Shown here in pieces: positions 22,579-31,714 of a stretch of 34,631 nt of DNA (positions are counted from its first letter, which is position 1; each line of letters begins with the position of its first letter). The notes beneath the pieces are model-generated. The model saw only the letters and a program-made list of their open reading frames with translations, did not search any database and had not been told where the DNA came from. Source of the DNA: Malaciobacter halophilus (GTDB taxonomy: Bacteria; Campylobacterota; Campylobacteria; Campylobacterales; Arcobacteraceae); the NCBI RefSeq assembly GCF_002837275.1, contig NZ_NXIF01000037.1, positions 1-34,631 on the forward strand, given 5' to 3'. A program made the translations under genes and the position numbers.

Positions 22579-24753
22579 ATGATAGATAAAAGCCTGTTTG
22601 TAAAGTATATTTTAACTCTTTTTATACTTGTTCTTATAACAGGCTCTTTTATAAATAGTTTGAAAAAAAAGCAGATTGATTCTATTGTAAAAAGTGATAT
22701 AAACAGGGTAAAACAGTATTATAAAAGTGCATATAATCAAAGTAAAAATATCTCTGATTTAATATTTTTTAATAATCTTTTATATGATAAAAAGCTTATA
22801 AAGATTTTTAAAAACTCTTTAGATAATAGCTTTAAAGCAAAACAAGAACTTTTTGCTTATTTAGAAAATAAGTTTTACTATTTTAAATCTTTTGGAGTAA
22901 ATCAAATAAACTTCTATCTTCCCAATAATAAAACTTTTTTAAGATTAGGAAATAAAATTAAAGATTTAGATGAAAACTATACAAAAAATAGTTTAATTTA
23001 TGTAAATTCAACACTTAAAGAGATAGATGGAATACAAATAAATGCACAAAATCCTTCTTTGAGGTTTCTAAAGCCTTTACTTGATGAGAATTTAAATCAT
23101 TTAGCAACCATAGAGCTTGGGATAAGTTTTGATTTTATTAGCACTTCTATTCAAAGAAGTCTTGATTATAAGGTATTTTTTCTATATAAAAAAGAGTTAG
23201 TTAAAAAAGATATTTTTAAAAGTGAACAAAAAAAATTTGAAGATTTTATACTTAATGATGAGTATCAAATACAAAATAATATTTTTAAACTTTTTAAATA
23301 TAGACAAGATTTATTTAATGCCTTATCAAAAAAGAATTTAGAAATTAAAAAACAAATGAGAAAAAATGAAGAGTTTGGGTTTGTTTTTACTTATAAAAAT
23401 AAAACAGTTCCTTTTGTTTTTATACCTTTAAGAAATAGTTTAACAAAACAAGTAACTAGTTATATTGTTGCTTATAATAGTGTTGAAAAAAGTGTAGAAG
23501 AAGCTATTGCTTTATTTGATAAAATTTTTATTTTAATGGCTATTTTTTATTTAATTTTTGCTGTGACTTTATATGCCTATTTATATACTAAGCATAAAAA
23601 AAGTATTGTAAATAAAAGATACGATGATTTGATTAATGCAATTGATAAGTATGTAATAATGGCTGAAACAAATAGAAATGGCTTTATTACTTATGTAACA
23701 AAAGCATTTTGTGATATTTCTGGATATAAAAAAAGTGAGCTTGTTGGCAAAAATATAAATATATTAAGGCATCCAGATATCTCTAAGAAATTTTTTCAAG
23801 ATATGTGGGATAATTTAAAAAGAGATGGTAAATGGGAAGGTGAAATAAAAAATATTGATAAAAATGGAAATTCATATTGGGTAAAAGGAACAATATTCCC
23901 AAGGTACAATTTAAATAAAAAAATAATTGGATATAGCTCAATTAGAGTAAATATAACAGATGCAAAACAGTTAGAGAAGATAAATACTATTTTAAAAGAG
24001 GATTTATCAAATAAATTAACTGAATTAAAGTATAAAGATGAAAACTTTGAAGATAAAACAAAAGTTTTATTAATGGGAAAAGTTTTAGATATAGTTTCTC
24101 ATCAATGGAAACAGCCTATTTCAAAGATTACAATTCAACTTGCACTTTTAAATGCACGATTAAATGAAAAGAGTATAAATAAGCAAATACTTAAAGCAGT
24201 TCATGATAAAATTGAGTATGAATTAAAAAGTTTATCTATAACATTAAATGAGTTTAAAAGTCTATTTAATAAAAATACTAAATCAGATAAATATAATGTT
24301 TATGAAGCTATAAAAGAGTCAATATCTTCAGTTAAAAATGAATCATTAAGTAATGTAAAAATATATTCGCAAACTAAAAAAGATATTTTTTGTTTTGGTA
24401 ACTTCAATGAAATAAAGCAAATAGTTTCAAATATCTTAAAAAGTATCATAGAAAAGAATAGTATTGAACAAAGCTGTACTTACAATATAAAATTATCAAT
24501 TTTAGAAGAAAATAGTGAAGTTATTATTAAAATCACCCATGATTTAAAAGGTGCAAAAGTTAAAGATATTCAAGAATTAATAAATAGTGATATTATTAAA
24601 AGTGATATGGAAAATGAAGATATGAGTCTTTATGTTGCAAAACTTTTAATTGAAAAAAGTGGTGCAAAGATATGGTTTGATGTAAATGAATATGAAACAA
24701 ACTTTTTTATAAAATTAGTTTCAATAGATAGAAGAAAAAGCAAAAGAGTCTAG
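22579..24753 (+). CDS. PAS histidine kinase with degenerate ATP-binding domain
   Basis: The 724-aa membrane protein has a helix near 10-27, a periplasmic sensor region (about 30-310), a helix near 313-335, an Aer-like PAS domain (about 345-455, with LRHPDISKKFF), then a HisKA-like box that keeps the phosphoacceptor (His508, VSHQWKQPISK). The ATPase part has lost its signature residues: the N-box reads SNILKSIIE instead of NLxxNAxxA, the G1 box reads THDLKGA instead of DNGxG, and the G2 glycine motif is replaced by EDMSLYVAK. It probably cannot bind ATP, but could accept phosphate on His508 from the intact kinase 2 bp downstream or act as a scaffold. It starts 1 bp after the receiver gene. Confidence 0.85.
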   Translation: MIDKSLFVKYILTLFILVLITGSFINSLKKKQIDSIVKSDINRVKQYYKSAYNQSKNISDLIFFNNLLYDKKLIKIFKNSLDNSFKAKQELFAYLENKFYYFKSFGVNQINFYLPNNKTFLRLGNKIKDLDENYTKNSLIYVNSTLKEIDGIQINAQNPSLRFLKPLLDENLNHLATIELGISFDFISTSIQRSLDYKVFFLYKKELVKKDIFKSEQKKFEDFILNDEYQIQNNIFKLFKYRQDLFNALSKKNLEIKKQMRKNEEFGFVFTYKNKTVPFVFIPLRNSLTKQVTSYIVAYNSVEKSVEEAIALFDKIFILMAIFYLIFAVTLYAYLYTKHKKSIVNKRYDDLINAIDKYVIMAETNRNGFITYVTKAFCDISGYKKSELVGKNINILRHPDISKKFFQDMWDNLKRDGKWEGEIKNIDKNGNSYWVKGTIFPRYNLNKKIIGYSSIRVNITDAKQLEKINTILKEDLSNKLTELKYKDENFEDKTKVLLMGKVLDIVSHQWKQPISKITIQLALLNARLNEKSINKQILKAVHDKIEYELKSLSITLNEFKSLFNKNTKSDKYNVYEAIKESISSVKNESLSNVKIYSQTKKDIFCFGNFNEIKQIVSNILKSIIEKNSIEQSCTYNIKLSILEENSEVIIKITHDLKGAKVKDIQELINSDIIKSDMENEDMSLYVAKLLIEKSGAKIWFDVNEYETNFFIKLVSIDRRKSKRV

Positions 24754-24755
24754 TT

Positions 24756-27308
24756 ATGAAAATACCTTTTTATATGAAAATATTTTTAGCTTTTGTACTT
24801 TTTTCTTCTATTCTTTTTGCACTATTTATCTTCTTATTTAAAGATTTTTACGAAAAAGAATTGATTTTAAAACAAAGAGATAGTATTGAAAAGATATTAT
24901 CGTATAAAAGTAATTTAATTGATGAATACACAAATGAAATAAATGAAAAATTAAAGGCTTTACATAAGATTATTAAAAGTAAGAATCTAAAAAACAATAA
25001 TGAAATCACTAGGCTTTTTTCACTTATAATGGAATCAAATAAAGATATTTTAAGTATGAAATATCTATCTTTAACTGGAAAAGAGATAGCAAGGGTTGAT
25101 TTTAAAAATGAAAAATTAAAAATTATTGAGTCTAAAAGCCTTCAAGACAGTACAAGTAGAAGTTATTTTAAAGATATTAGGATACTAAAAAACAATCAAA
25201 TTTGGTACTCAAGCTTTGATATATATAAACAAAAAGGTGAGATAGTTAAACCTTTGAAGTATGTACTAAGAGTCGTATTAAGAGTAGATAATGGTTTTTT
25301 AATGGTACTTTTAGATGCAAAATCTTTACTTTTCAAAATACAAAACTCTTATGAAGATTCGCTTTTTGTAATTGATAAAGATGGATATTATTTAATAAAA
25401 GAAGAAAAAAAACTTAGTTGGTCAAAATATTTTGATTCAAATATGACTATACAAAAAGATTATGAAACTTATTTTCAAGATATTTTAGAAAAAAACTCAG
25501 TTAGTTCTAATAGTTTTGTATCTAAAAGAGTATATTTATCAAGTAAAGAGTATATAATTTTACTTTTTAATATAAATGAACTTGAAAAAAAGAACTCTTT
25601 AAACTCTTTTGAGAACTATGTTTATACTATATTTATTGTTGGAATAGGAATTACTCTTTTACTCTCTTTACTTTTTGCAGAGCCCATTGCAAAACTCAAT
25701 AGAAAAACTGAACAAAAAAATAGAGCTTTAGATATGAGCATAAAAAAGAGTTCACAAGAACTTCAAGAGAGTTTAAACATAATTAATAAACATGTAATTT
25801 TTTTAAAACTTGATAAAGATGGAATTATTTTAGATGTAAGTAAAGCATTTTGTGAAGTTTCAGGTTTTATAAAAGAAGAACTCTTAGGGCATCATCACAA
25901 AATTTTAATGCATCCAGATATGAGTGATAAGAAGTATGAAGAAGTTTGGAGTTATTTAAAGCAAGGTAAGAGCTATATTGCAGAGTTTAAAAGTATGAAA
26001 AAAGATGGTGGCTTTTATTGGGTTGAGTCTTATATTGAACCTGTATATGATTCTAATTCTAATCTTGTAGGTTATACTTCTATTAGAAATAATATAACAG
26101 ATAAAAAACTTATTGAGTATTTGTATGATGATTTGAACAATCAAGTTTTACAATATAATGCCATTTTTGAAAATGCAAATAGTGGTATAGGTCTTATTGA
26201 TTTAAAAGGCAATTTTCAAAAAGTTAATTCAATGTTTACAAAACTTTTAGGATATTCAAATGAAGAACTTTTAAAAAGTAGTTGTTTTGATATTATAAAA
26301 AAAGAGTCTAAACAGCTCCTTGCTAAAATATTTAAAGAGGCAAATGAAATTGGTTTTATCTCTAATATTGAAAAAATATTTATACATAAAAATGGACACT
26401 TTATTCATCTTGAATTATCATTAAATTTACTTCCAAATAAAAAGAGTTTTGTTGTCGTTGTAAGTTCACTTGAAGATAAAAGAAAACTACAAGAGCTAAA
26501 TCAAAATCTTGAGCAAAAAATCAAGCAAGAGGTTCAAAAAAGTAGGTATAAAGATAAGATACATCAAGAAGAGCAAATTAAAAATATTAAACTTACTTCA
26601 ATTGGTTCTTTAGCTGCTGGTATTACTCATGAAATTAATACTCCACTTACTTATATTAAAGGTAATTTTGAGATGATGGGGTATGATATACAAGATTTAC
26701 CCAATAGTGAGATAAAAAATAGAATGTTAGAAGATAGTCAAAAAATAAATGAAGGCTTAAATAGAATTGCAAATATTGTAGAGTCAATGAGAGAGATTTC
26801 TCAAAGCTCATCAGAGATAAAAGAAGTAACTAATATCTATTCAACACTAATTACTGCACTTACTATGGCATATAATCGTTCTAAACAAGTATCAAGAATA
26901 TATTTAAATAATAAAGAGTTTAATATTGATTCTATAAATAAAAAAGAGTTTGAATTCTTTTCAAAAGTTCAAAAACAAAGAGTAGAGCAAGTTTGGATAG
27001 TTATTATAAATAATGCCTTAGATGAATTAGCAAAAATTGATGATTATGAAAAAAGAGCATTAAATATAGATATTTATGAAAAAAATAGTCATATTTATGT
27101 AGAGTTTAAAGATAATGCAGGTGGTATTGATGAATCAATTATTGATACAATATTTGAGCCTTTTGTTTCTTCAAAAGAGCATAGTGGAATAGGTGTTGGA
27201 TTAAATATTTCTAAAAGAATTATTGAGCAACAAAATGGACAGATAAAAGCTTACAATAAAGGTTCTAATGCAGTTTTTGAAGTATGTTTAAAAGCTGTAC
27301 TTAGTTAG
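24756..27308 (+). CDS. Multi-domain sensor histidine kinase (sensor-PAS-PAS)
   Basis: The 850-aa membrane kinase has helix 1 (about 8-28), a Cache-like periplasmic domain (about 30-285), helix 2 (about 290-310), a first PAS domain (about 335-450, HPDMSDKKYEEVW, Aer-like), a second PAS (about 460-575), a coiled coil, HisKA with phosphoacceptor His625 (AAGITHEINTPLTYI) and a full HATPase domain (IVIINNALDEL, DNAGGI, GIGVGLNISKR). It is last in the four-gene unit with the CZB receptor, receiver and degenerate kinase, with 1-2 bp gaps between the last three. It is the only clearly active kinase there and the likely phosphate source. Its stop codon lies in a perfect palindrome shared with the BCCT gene. 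Confidence 0.9.
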   Translation: MKIPFYMKIFLAFVLFSSILFALFIFLFKDFYEKELILKQRDSIEKILSYKSNLIDEYTNEINEKLKALHKIIKSKNLKNNNEITRLFSLIMESNKDILSMKYLSLTGKEIARVDFKNEKLKIIESKSLQDSTSRSYFKDIRILKNNQIWYSSFDIYKQKGEIVKPLKYVLRVVLRVDNGFLMVLLDAKSLLFKIQNSYEDSLFVIDKDGYYLIKEEKKLSWSKYFDSNMTIQKDYETYFQDILEKNSVSSNSFVSKRVYLSSKEYIILLFNINELEKKNSLNSFENYVYTIFIVGIGITLLLSLLFAEPIAKLNRKTEQKNRALDMSIKKSSQELQESLNIINKHVIFLKLDKDGIILDVSKAFCEVSGFIKEELLGHHHKILMHPDMSDKKYEEVWSYLKQGKSYIAEFKSMKKDGGFYWVESYIEPVYDSNSNLVGYTSIRNNITDKKLIEYLYDDLNNQVLQYNAIFENANSGIGLIDLKGNFQKVNSMFTKLLGYSNEELLKSSCFDIIKKESKQLLAKIFKEANEIGFISNIEKIFIHKNGHFIHLELSLNLLPNKKSFVVVVSSLEDKRKLQELNQNLEQKIKQEVQKSRYKDKIHQEEQIKNIKLTSIGSLAAGITHEINTPLTYIKGNFEMMGYDIQDLPNSEIKNRMLEDSQKINEGLNRIANIVESMREISQSSSEIKEVTNIYSTLITALTMAYNRSKQVSRIYLNNKEFNIDSINKKEFEFFSKVQKQRVEQVWIVIINNALDELAKIDDYEKRALNIDIYEKNSHIYVEFKDNAGGIDESIIDTIFEPFVSSKEHSGIGVGLNISKRIIEQQNGQIKAYNKGSNAVFEVCLKAVLS

Positions 27309-27331
27309 TAACTTAAGTTACTAACTAAGTA
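27298..27331. terminator. Perfect 34-bp palindrome across two convergent stop codons
   Basis: Seventeen-base arms with no mismatch, centred at 27314/27315. It holds the TAG of the kinase (27306-27308) and the TAG of the BCCT gene on the other strand (27321-27323); both proteins end in Leu-Ser because of the symmetry. There is no T-tract on either side. Likely a bidirectional terminator or mRNA-end stabiliser. Confidence 0.65.
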
Positions 27332-29300
27332 GATGAATAAAGTGCATATGTTTTTGATAGTGGTCAACTATATCATTTCTAATACCATCTTTTGACCATC
27401 CCATAATATCATAATCTTGTCCACCTTCAATTAAGTGAATAACAGCACAATAATATAACTCCTCTTCACTTCTTTCTGACTCATCTTTTTCATCTTGTGC
27501 AAAACTAGGTTTTACTCTTGCTACGGTTTTAATTTCATAAATAAAATTTTTATTCTCTCCAAAGTTTCCTTCTTCTCCAAGTGTAACAATTAAAGATACT
27601 TTTCCTTTCTCTTCATTCTCAACTACTTCAACATCTAATTCATGTTTTTTAAGCTCTTGTGCCACATCAATAAGTGCTGGCTTAGCAACTTTTTGAATAA
27701 ATCTTTTAACATTATTTTTAGAAGGGTAGTTTATAATATTACTTAATCTAGCATCCCAGTTGTTACTTGAAGTTGTTGCTGTAAAAGGAGCTGGATTGTA
27801 TTGTAAACTCTCTTTTTTTGCTATATCAACTCTTAAAGCTTTTATTAAACCATAAGATGCAACTAATAGTACGATAGAAAAAGGTAAAGCACTGGCAATT
27901 GTCATTGTTTGAAGTGCAGCTAAACCTCCAGCTAAAATAAGAATTGAAGCAATTATTCCTTCTCCAACAGCCCAATAAACTCTTTGCCAAATTGGAGTAT
28001 TGTTATTACCATTTGAACATAACATATCAATAACCATTGAACCTGAGTCAGATGAAGTAACAAAGAAAACAATTACCATAATCGTAGCAACAAATGAAGT
28101 TATACCACTTAAACTAAAGTGTTCCAAGAAAGCAAATAATGCAATTGTAACATCATTTGATACTGTTTCTCCAAGAGCTATAAATCCTTCGTTAAGAATA
28201 AGATTAATAGCTGAGTTACCAAAGAATGTCATCCACATAAGTGTAAAACCTGTTGGAACTAATAAAACCCCAAGAGTAAACTCTCTGATTGTTCTACCTC
28301 TACTAATTCTTGCAATAAAAAGACCTACAAATGGTGACCATGAAATCCACCAAGCCCAATAAAGAATTGTCCAACCACCAAGCCAATCAGTTTTTTCATA
28401 AGCAAATAGATTAAAAGTACTATTTAATAAATTTGAAGCGTAAGCTCCAATATTTTGTACATATGCTTGAAGTAAGAAAATAGTTGGACCAACAACTAAG
28501 ATAAAACCAAGAAGTGCAAAAGCTAAAATAATATTTAATTCAGATAATTTCTTAATTCCTTTATCTAAACCTGTTGTAACAGAAATAGTTGCAAGTACAG
28601 TAACTCCTATAATTAAAAACACTTGTGAAGTTGTACTTACAGGAACACCCCATAAATAGTTTAGACCTGTATTTACTTGTAAAACTCCATATCCTAAAGA
28701 AGTAGCAACACCAAAAAGTGTACCAATAACTGCAAAAATATCAACAGCATGTCCAATTGGACCATATATTTTATCTCCAATAATAGGATATAAAGCAGAC
28801 CTTAATGTTAAAGGCAAATTATGTCTATAACTAAAAAATGCCAAAATAATTGCAACAATTGCATAAATTGCCCAAGCATGTAAACCCCAGTGAAAAAATG
28901 TGATTTTTAAAGCTTCTCTTGCAGCTTCAACTGTACTTCCTTCACCTACTGGTGGCTTTAAAAAGTGCATTACAGGTTCTGCAACACCAAAGAACATTAA
29001 CCCAATACCCATACCAGCTGAGAAAAGCATAGCAAACCAAGATATATAAGAGTAGTCTGCTGTTGAGTGGTCAGGACCTAGTTTTATATCTCCATATTTA
29101 GAAAATGCAAGATAAAAAACAGTAATTAAAATAATAGCAACTGTTAAAACATAAAACCAACTACCATTTTCTACAATTACTGATTGCATGCTTTTAAAAA
29201 ATCCATCTGCAACTTTTGGAAAAACTGAAGCAAAAAATGCTAAAGCTGCAATAAGTCCAGAAGAAATAAAAAAAACATGTTTATTTAACTTTGACTTCAT
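27321..29300 (-). CDS. BCCT-family betaine/choline/carnitine transporter
   Basis: The 659-aa protein has about twelve membrane helices in its first 510 residues and a long cytoplasmic C-terminal tail. BCCT signatures are clear: GMGIGLMFFGVAEPV in the TM3/TM4 region and the tryptophan-rich WTILYWAWWISWSPFVG, which forms the quaternary-ammonium cage. Members import trimethylammonium compounds with Na+ or H+, often as osmoprotectants. The long charged tail (about 515-659) resembles the regulatory C-terminus of BetT-type transporters. I use ATG 29300, which has AAGGA 5 nt upstream, not the preceding TTG. It is monocistronic. A role in uptake of betaine from seawater is the default reading; a link to the betaine-type substrate of the lyase operon is only speculation. 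Confidence 0.95.
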   Translation of the reverse strand: MKSKLNKHVFFISSGLIAALAFFASVFPKVADGFFKSMQSVIVENGSWFYVLTVAIILITVFYLAFSKYGDIKLGPDHSTADYSYISWFAMLFSAGMGIGLMFFGVAEPVMHFLKPPVGEGSTVEAAREALKITFFHWGLHAWAIYAIVAIILAFFSYRHNLPLTLRSALYPIIGDKIYGPIGHAVDIFAVIGTLFGVATSLGYGVLQVNTGLNYLWGVPVSTTSQVFLIIGVTVLATISVTTGLDKGIKKLSELNIILAFALLGFILVVGPTIFLLQAYVQNIGAYASNLLNSTFNLFAYEKTDWLGGWTILYWAWWISWSPFVGLFIARISRGRTIREFTLGVLLVPTGFTLMWMTFFGNSAINLILNEGFIALGETVSNDVTIALFAFLEHFSLSGITSFVATIMVIVFFVTSSDSGSMVIDMLCSNGNNNTPIWQRVYWAVGEGIIASILILAGGLAALQTMTIASALPFSIVLLVASYGLIKALRVDIAKKESLQYNPAPFTATTSSNNWDARLSNIINYPSKNNVKRFIQKVAKPALIDVAQELKKHELDVEVVENEEKGKVSLIVTLGEEGNFGENKNFIYEIKTVARVKPSFAQDEKDESERSEEELYYCAVIHLIEGGQDYDIMGWSKDGIRNDIVDHYQKHMHFIHLLS

Positions 29301-29329
29301 CAAAATCCTTTAATAAATAATTGCATTAA

Positions 29330-29346
29330 TTTATACTTTGTATAAA
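29330..29346 (-). promoter_or_regulatory. Palindrome in the BCCT promoter region
   Basis: TTTATAC and GTATAAA flank TTT, giving 7-bp arms about 30 bp upstream of the BCCT start. It holds possible -10 sequences and could be an operator. A second palindrome, TATTAG-GG-CTAATA, lies at 29411-29424 in the same 181-bp divergent region. Both are AT-rich and unproven. Confidence 0.3.
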
Positions 29347-29481
29347 CTGCCTTTATATAAATTTTACACTTTATTTCTTAATTTAATGTTTAAGTTTTCA
29401 TAGTGCTGTATATTAGGGCTAATACAATATAAATGTTAATTACAATACAATTTTAAAAAATATAAAAGAGAAGAATTTTTT

Positions 29482-30294
29482 ATGAGAATAGCTTTTATTG
29501 GTGATATTGTAGGAAGACCTGGTAGAAAAATAATCAAAGAGCATTTAAAAAAAATAAATGAAGAGTTTAAAGTTGATTATGTAATAGCAAATGCGGAGAA
29601 TGCTTCTCATGGGTTTGGGCTTACTACAAAAAATTGTGATGAATTATTAAAAAGTGGGATTAATATTATTACAGGAGGTAATCACTCTTTTGATAAGAAA
29701 AAAGATATGTTAGCTCTTCTTGAAACAGATTTTGTTTTAAGACCTGATAATTATCCTGAGGGTTTAGTAGGAACTGGAGTAAAAGTTGTTGAGGTTAATA
29801 GTGAAAAACTTGCTATTATAAACTTAATGGGACAGTTTGCAATGCCTACTGTTGAGAATCCTTTTAATTGGGCAAAAAGAGTTGTTACTTCTTTAAAAAA
29901 TCAAAATATTAAAAATATTTTTGTTGATTTTCATGCAGAAGCCACAAGTGAAAAAAGAGTTATTTTTACAATGTTAAAAGGACAAGTAAGTGCTGTTTGT
30001 GGAACTCATACTCATGTAAGTACAGATGACTTGCAAATAGAAGAGGGGACAGCTTATATAACTGATATTGGATTAACAGGTTGTAGAGATAATGTAATAG
30101 GTATGGATAGTAAAGTACCTATTCAAAAAGCAACAACAGGAATTGGTGGACACTTTCAAGTACCTACGTCTTGCAAATCAATTTTACAAATGCTTGTAAT
30201 TGATATAGAAGAAGGAAAAGCAATTAATGCTTTTAAAATTAAAAAATTTTGTAATAAAAAAGAGTTAATAATAACTGATGCAATCATTGAGTAA
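29482..30294 (+). CDS. YmdB-family metallophosphoesterase
   Basis: The 270-aa cytoplasmic protein shows the family's metal-binding motifs in order: GDIVGRPGR (Asp8), NAENASHGFG (near 37-46), GGNHSFDKK (near 65-73), DFHAEATSEK (near 153) and GTHTHVSTDD (near 174). YmdB-type enzymes are dimetal phosphodiesterases that hydrolyse 2',3'-cyclic nucleotides. Length matches the family (about 265). The ATG is preceded by a GAGAAG-type site. The end overlaps the next gene by 17 bp in another frame, implying translational coupling to the DNA glycosylase. Cellular role in this group is unknown. Confidence 0.93.
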   Translation: MRIAFIGDIVGRPGRKIIKEHLKKINEEFKVDYVIANAENASHGFGLTTKNCDELLKSGINIITGGNHSFDKKKDMLALLETDFVLRPDNYPEGLVGTGVKVVEVNSEKLAIINLMGQFAMPTVENPFNWAKRVVTSLKNQNIKNIFVDFHAEATSEKRVIFTMLKGQVSAVCGTHTHVSTDDLQIEEGTAYITDIGLTGCRDNVIGMDSKVPIQKATTGIGGHFQVPTSCKSILQMLVIDIEEGKAINAFKIKKFCNKKELIITDAIIE

Positions 30295-30919
30295 TTCTTA
30301 TGAACTTTTAGAGTTCTTAAAAGCTTTAAATTTAATAGCAAAAGAACCAAAATATTGGTGGCCAAGTAGTGATGAATTTGAAATAGTTGTTGGTTCGATT
30401 TTAACACAAAATACAAAATGGACTAATGTAGAAAAATCTTTAAAAAATTTAAAATCTTTAGACTATTTAAGTTTAGAAAATTTAGCAAATAGTGATATTG
30501 TTTTATTGACAAATGCAATTGCACCAAGTGGTTTTAAAAATCAAAAATCAAAAAGATTAAAACAATTGTGTTTAAATATAATTGACGAATATGGTACTTT
30601 TGAAGAGTTTAAACAAAAAGTCAACTCCTCTTGGCTTCTTTCTCAAAAAGGAATTGGACAAGAAACAAAAGATGCAATTTTATGTTATGCTTGTAAACAA
30701 GAGTATATGGTAGTTGATAAATATACAGCAAGACTACTTGGTCGTTTTGGTTATGAATTTGATTCATATGATGATATACAGACATGGTTAGTATATGGAA
30801 TTAATGAAAATTACGATAAAATAGTCAAGCTTTATGGCTATGAAATCTCTTTAAATGAAATATATTGTAGGTTTCATGGCAAAATTGTCGAATTTATGAA
30901 ACGCAATCCAAAGGATTAA
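30278..30919 (+). CDS. 3-methyladenine DNA glycosylase, MagIII-like
   Basis: The 213-aa HhH-GPD superfamily protein would excise alkylated bases such as 3-methyladenine. Seen: WWP near 27-29, ILTQNTKW (41-48), the helix-hairpin-helix LLSQKGIGQETKD (120-132) and the catalytic Asp147 in MVVDKYTARLL. There are no four-Cys iron-sulfur cluster residues at the C-terminus, which separates it from endonuclease III and fits Helicobacter MagIII. Lys202 in the C-terminal FHGKIVEF segment could match the modified lysine reported in MagIII. It overlaps the YmdB gene by 17 bp and ends 3 bp before the ParA-like gene. Confidence 0.88.
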   Translation: MQSLSNSYELLEFLKALNLIAKEPKYWWPSSDEFEIVVGSILTQNTKWTNVEKSLKNLKSLDYLSLENLANSDIVLLTNAIAPSGFKNQKSKRLKQLCLNIIDEYGTFEEFKQKVNSSWLLSQKGIGQETKDAILCYACKQEYMVVDKYTARLLGRFGYEFDSYDDIQTWLVYGINENYDKIVKLYGYEISLNEIYCRFHGKIVEFMKRNPKD

Positions 30920-30922
30920 TTG

Positions 30923-31714
30923 ATGATTATAATTCCACAAACAAAAGGTGGAGTAGGAAAATCTACTGTTGCTATGCAAGTTATTGCTCCATACCTTTAT
31001 AAAAAACATGGTAAAAAAATCAGATATATAGAAATAGATGACGAAAATAATGATAGTAGGTCTTTTACAAGAACAGAGATAGTTGAAAAACAGATGTTAA
31101 GAACAAATAAGTTATCAGACTTAGATGAGCTTATTTTAATGGATGACAATCATGAGATTATAGTTGATGTGGGTGGAAACAAAACATCATCTTTAGTATT
31201 AGAAGAGATTAAAAAAGTTGGTTCTTTTGGTAATGTTAAGTGGATTATCCCTTTAGGAGATGGAGAGCTTGACGGTAAAAATGCAATTGCAACTATGAAA
31301 AAGATTAAAAAAATAGAGAGTAATCCAGAGCAAAATATGATATTTGCTTTAAACAGAGCAATATCTATGGAGCCAGATTATATAGAAGAGCAATTTATTA
31401 ACTTTTTTGGACATAAATATTTAGAAAGTAACTCAGCGCTATATGATTTTGTTAAAAATCCAAAATATTTCCCTGTAAAAAATGATAAAATTATCACAAT
31501 GAGTAGATATTTAGGAAGTACAGTTTGGGAAATGGCTTACAACAATACAGATTTTGCTGCAAAAGCAATAAAAGCAAAAGAGTTAGGTGATGTTGAAGGG
31601 GCTAGAAAATATCTATTTTTTAGAAGAATTCAAACGGAAGCTAAAGATTATGTGCTTGGTGTATTAAATAGAATCTTTCATGATTTAGATAGATGGATAG
31701 AAATTAAAAAATGA
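30923..31714 (+). CDS. ParA/MinD-superfamily P-loop ATPase
   Basis: The 263-aa protein has a deviant Walker A motif, KGGVGKST (8-15), at its very N-terminus and a DVGG segment near 89-92 where ParA-type ATPases have their switch/Walker B residues, so it is a dimerising cargo-positioning type ATPase. I start at ATG 30923, with AAGGA 7 nt upstream, instead of the preceding TTG. No ParB partner or parS site is visible; instead it overlaps by 4 bp (ATGA) a small coiled-coil membrane protein. The pair resembles StbB/StbC or TraL-type ATPase modules of plasmids more than chromosomal ParAB, yet it stands among housekeeping genes with matching codon use. Cargo unknown. Confidence 0.85.
   Translation: MIIIPQTKGGVGKSTVAMQVIAPYLYKKHGKKIRYIEIDDENNDSRSFTRTEIVEKQMLRTNKLSDLDELILMDDNHEIIVDVGGNKTSSLVLEEIKKVGSFGNVKWIIPLGDGELDGKNAIATMKKIKKIESNPEQNMIFALNRAISMEPDYIEEQFINFFGHKYLESNSALYDFVKNPKYFPVKNDKIITMSRYLGSTVWEMAYNNTDFAAKAIKAKELGDVEGARKYLFFRRIQTEAKDYVLGVLNRIFHDLDRWIEIKK

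Noticed and set aside
28000-28362. Plus-strand frame of 120 codons inside the BCCT gene
   Set aside because: It lies entirely within a well-supported transporter on the other strand and shows no domain.
27321-29300. BCCT transporter as a dedicated ergothioneine importer for the lyase operon
   Set aside because: The lyase is predicted to be periplasmic and would not need inner-membrane uptake; the gene is 16 kb away and BCCT proteins commonly serve osmoprotection.
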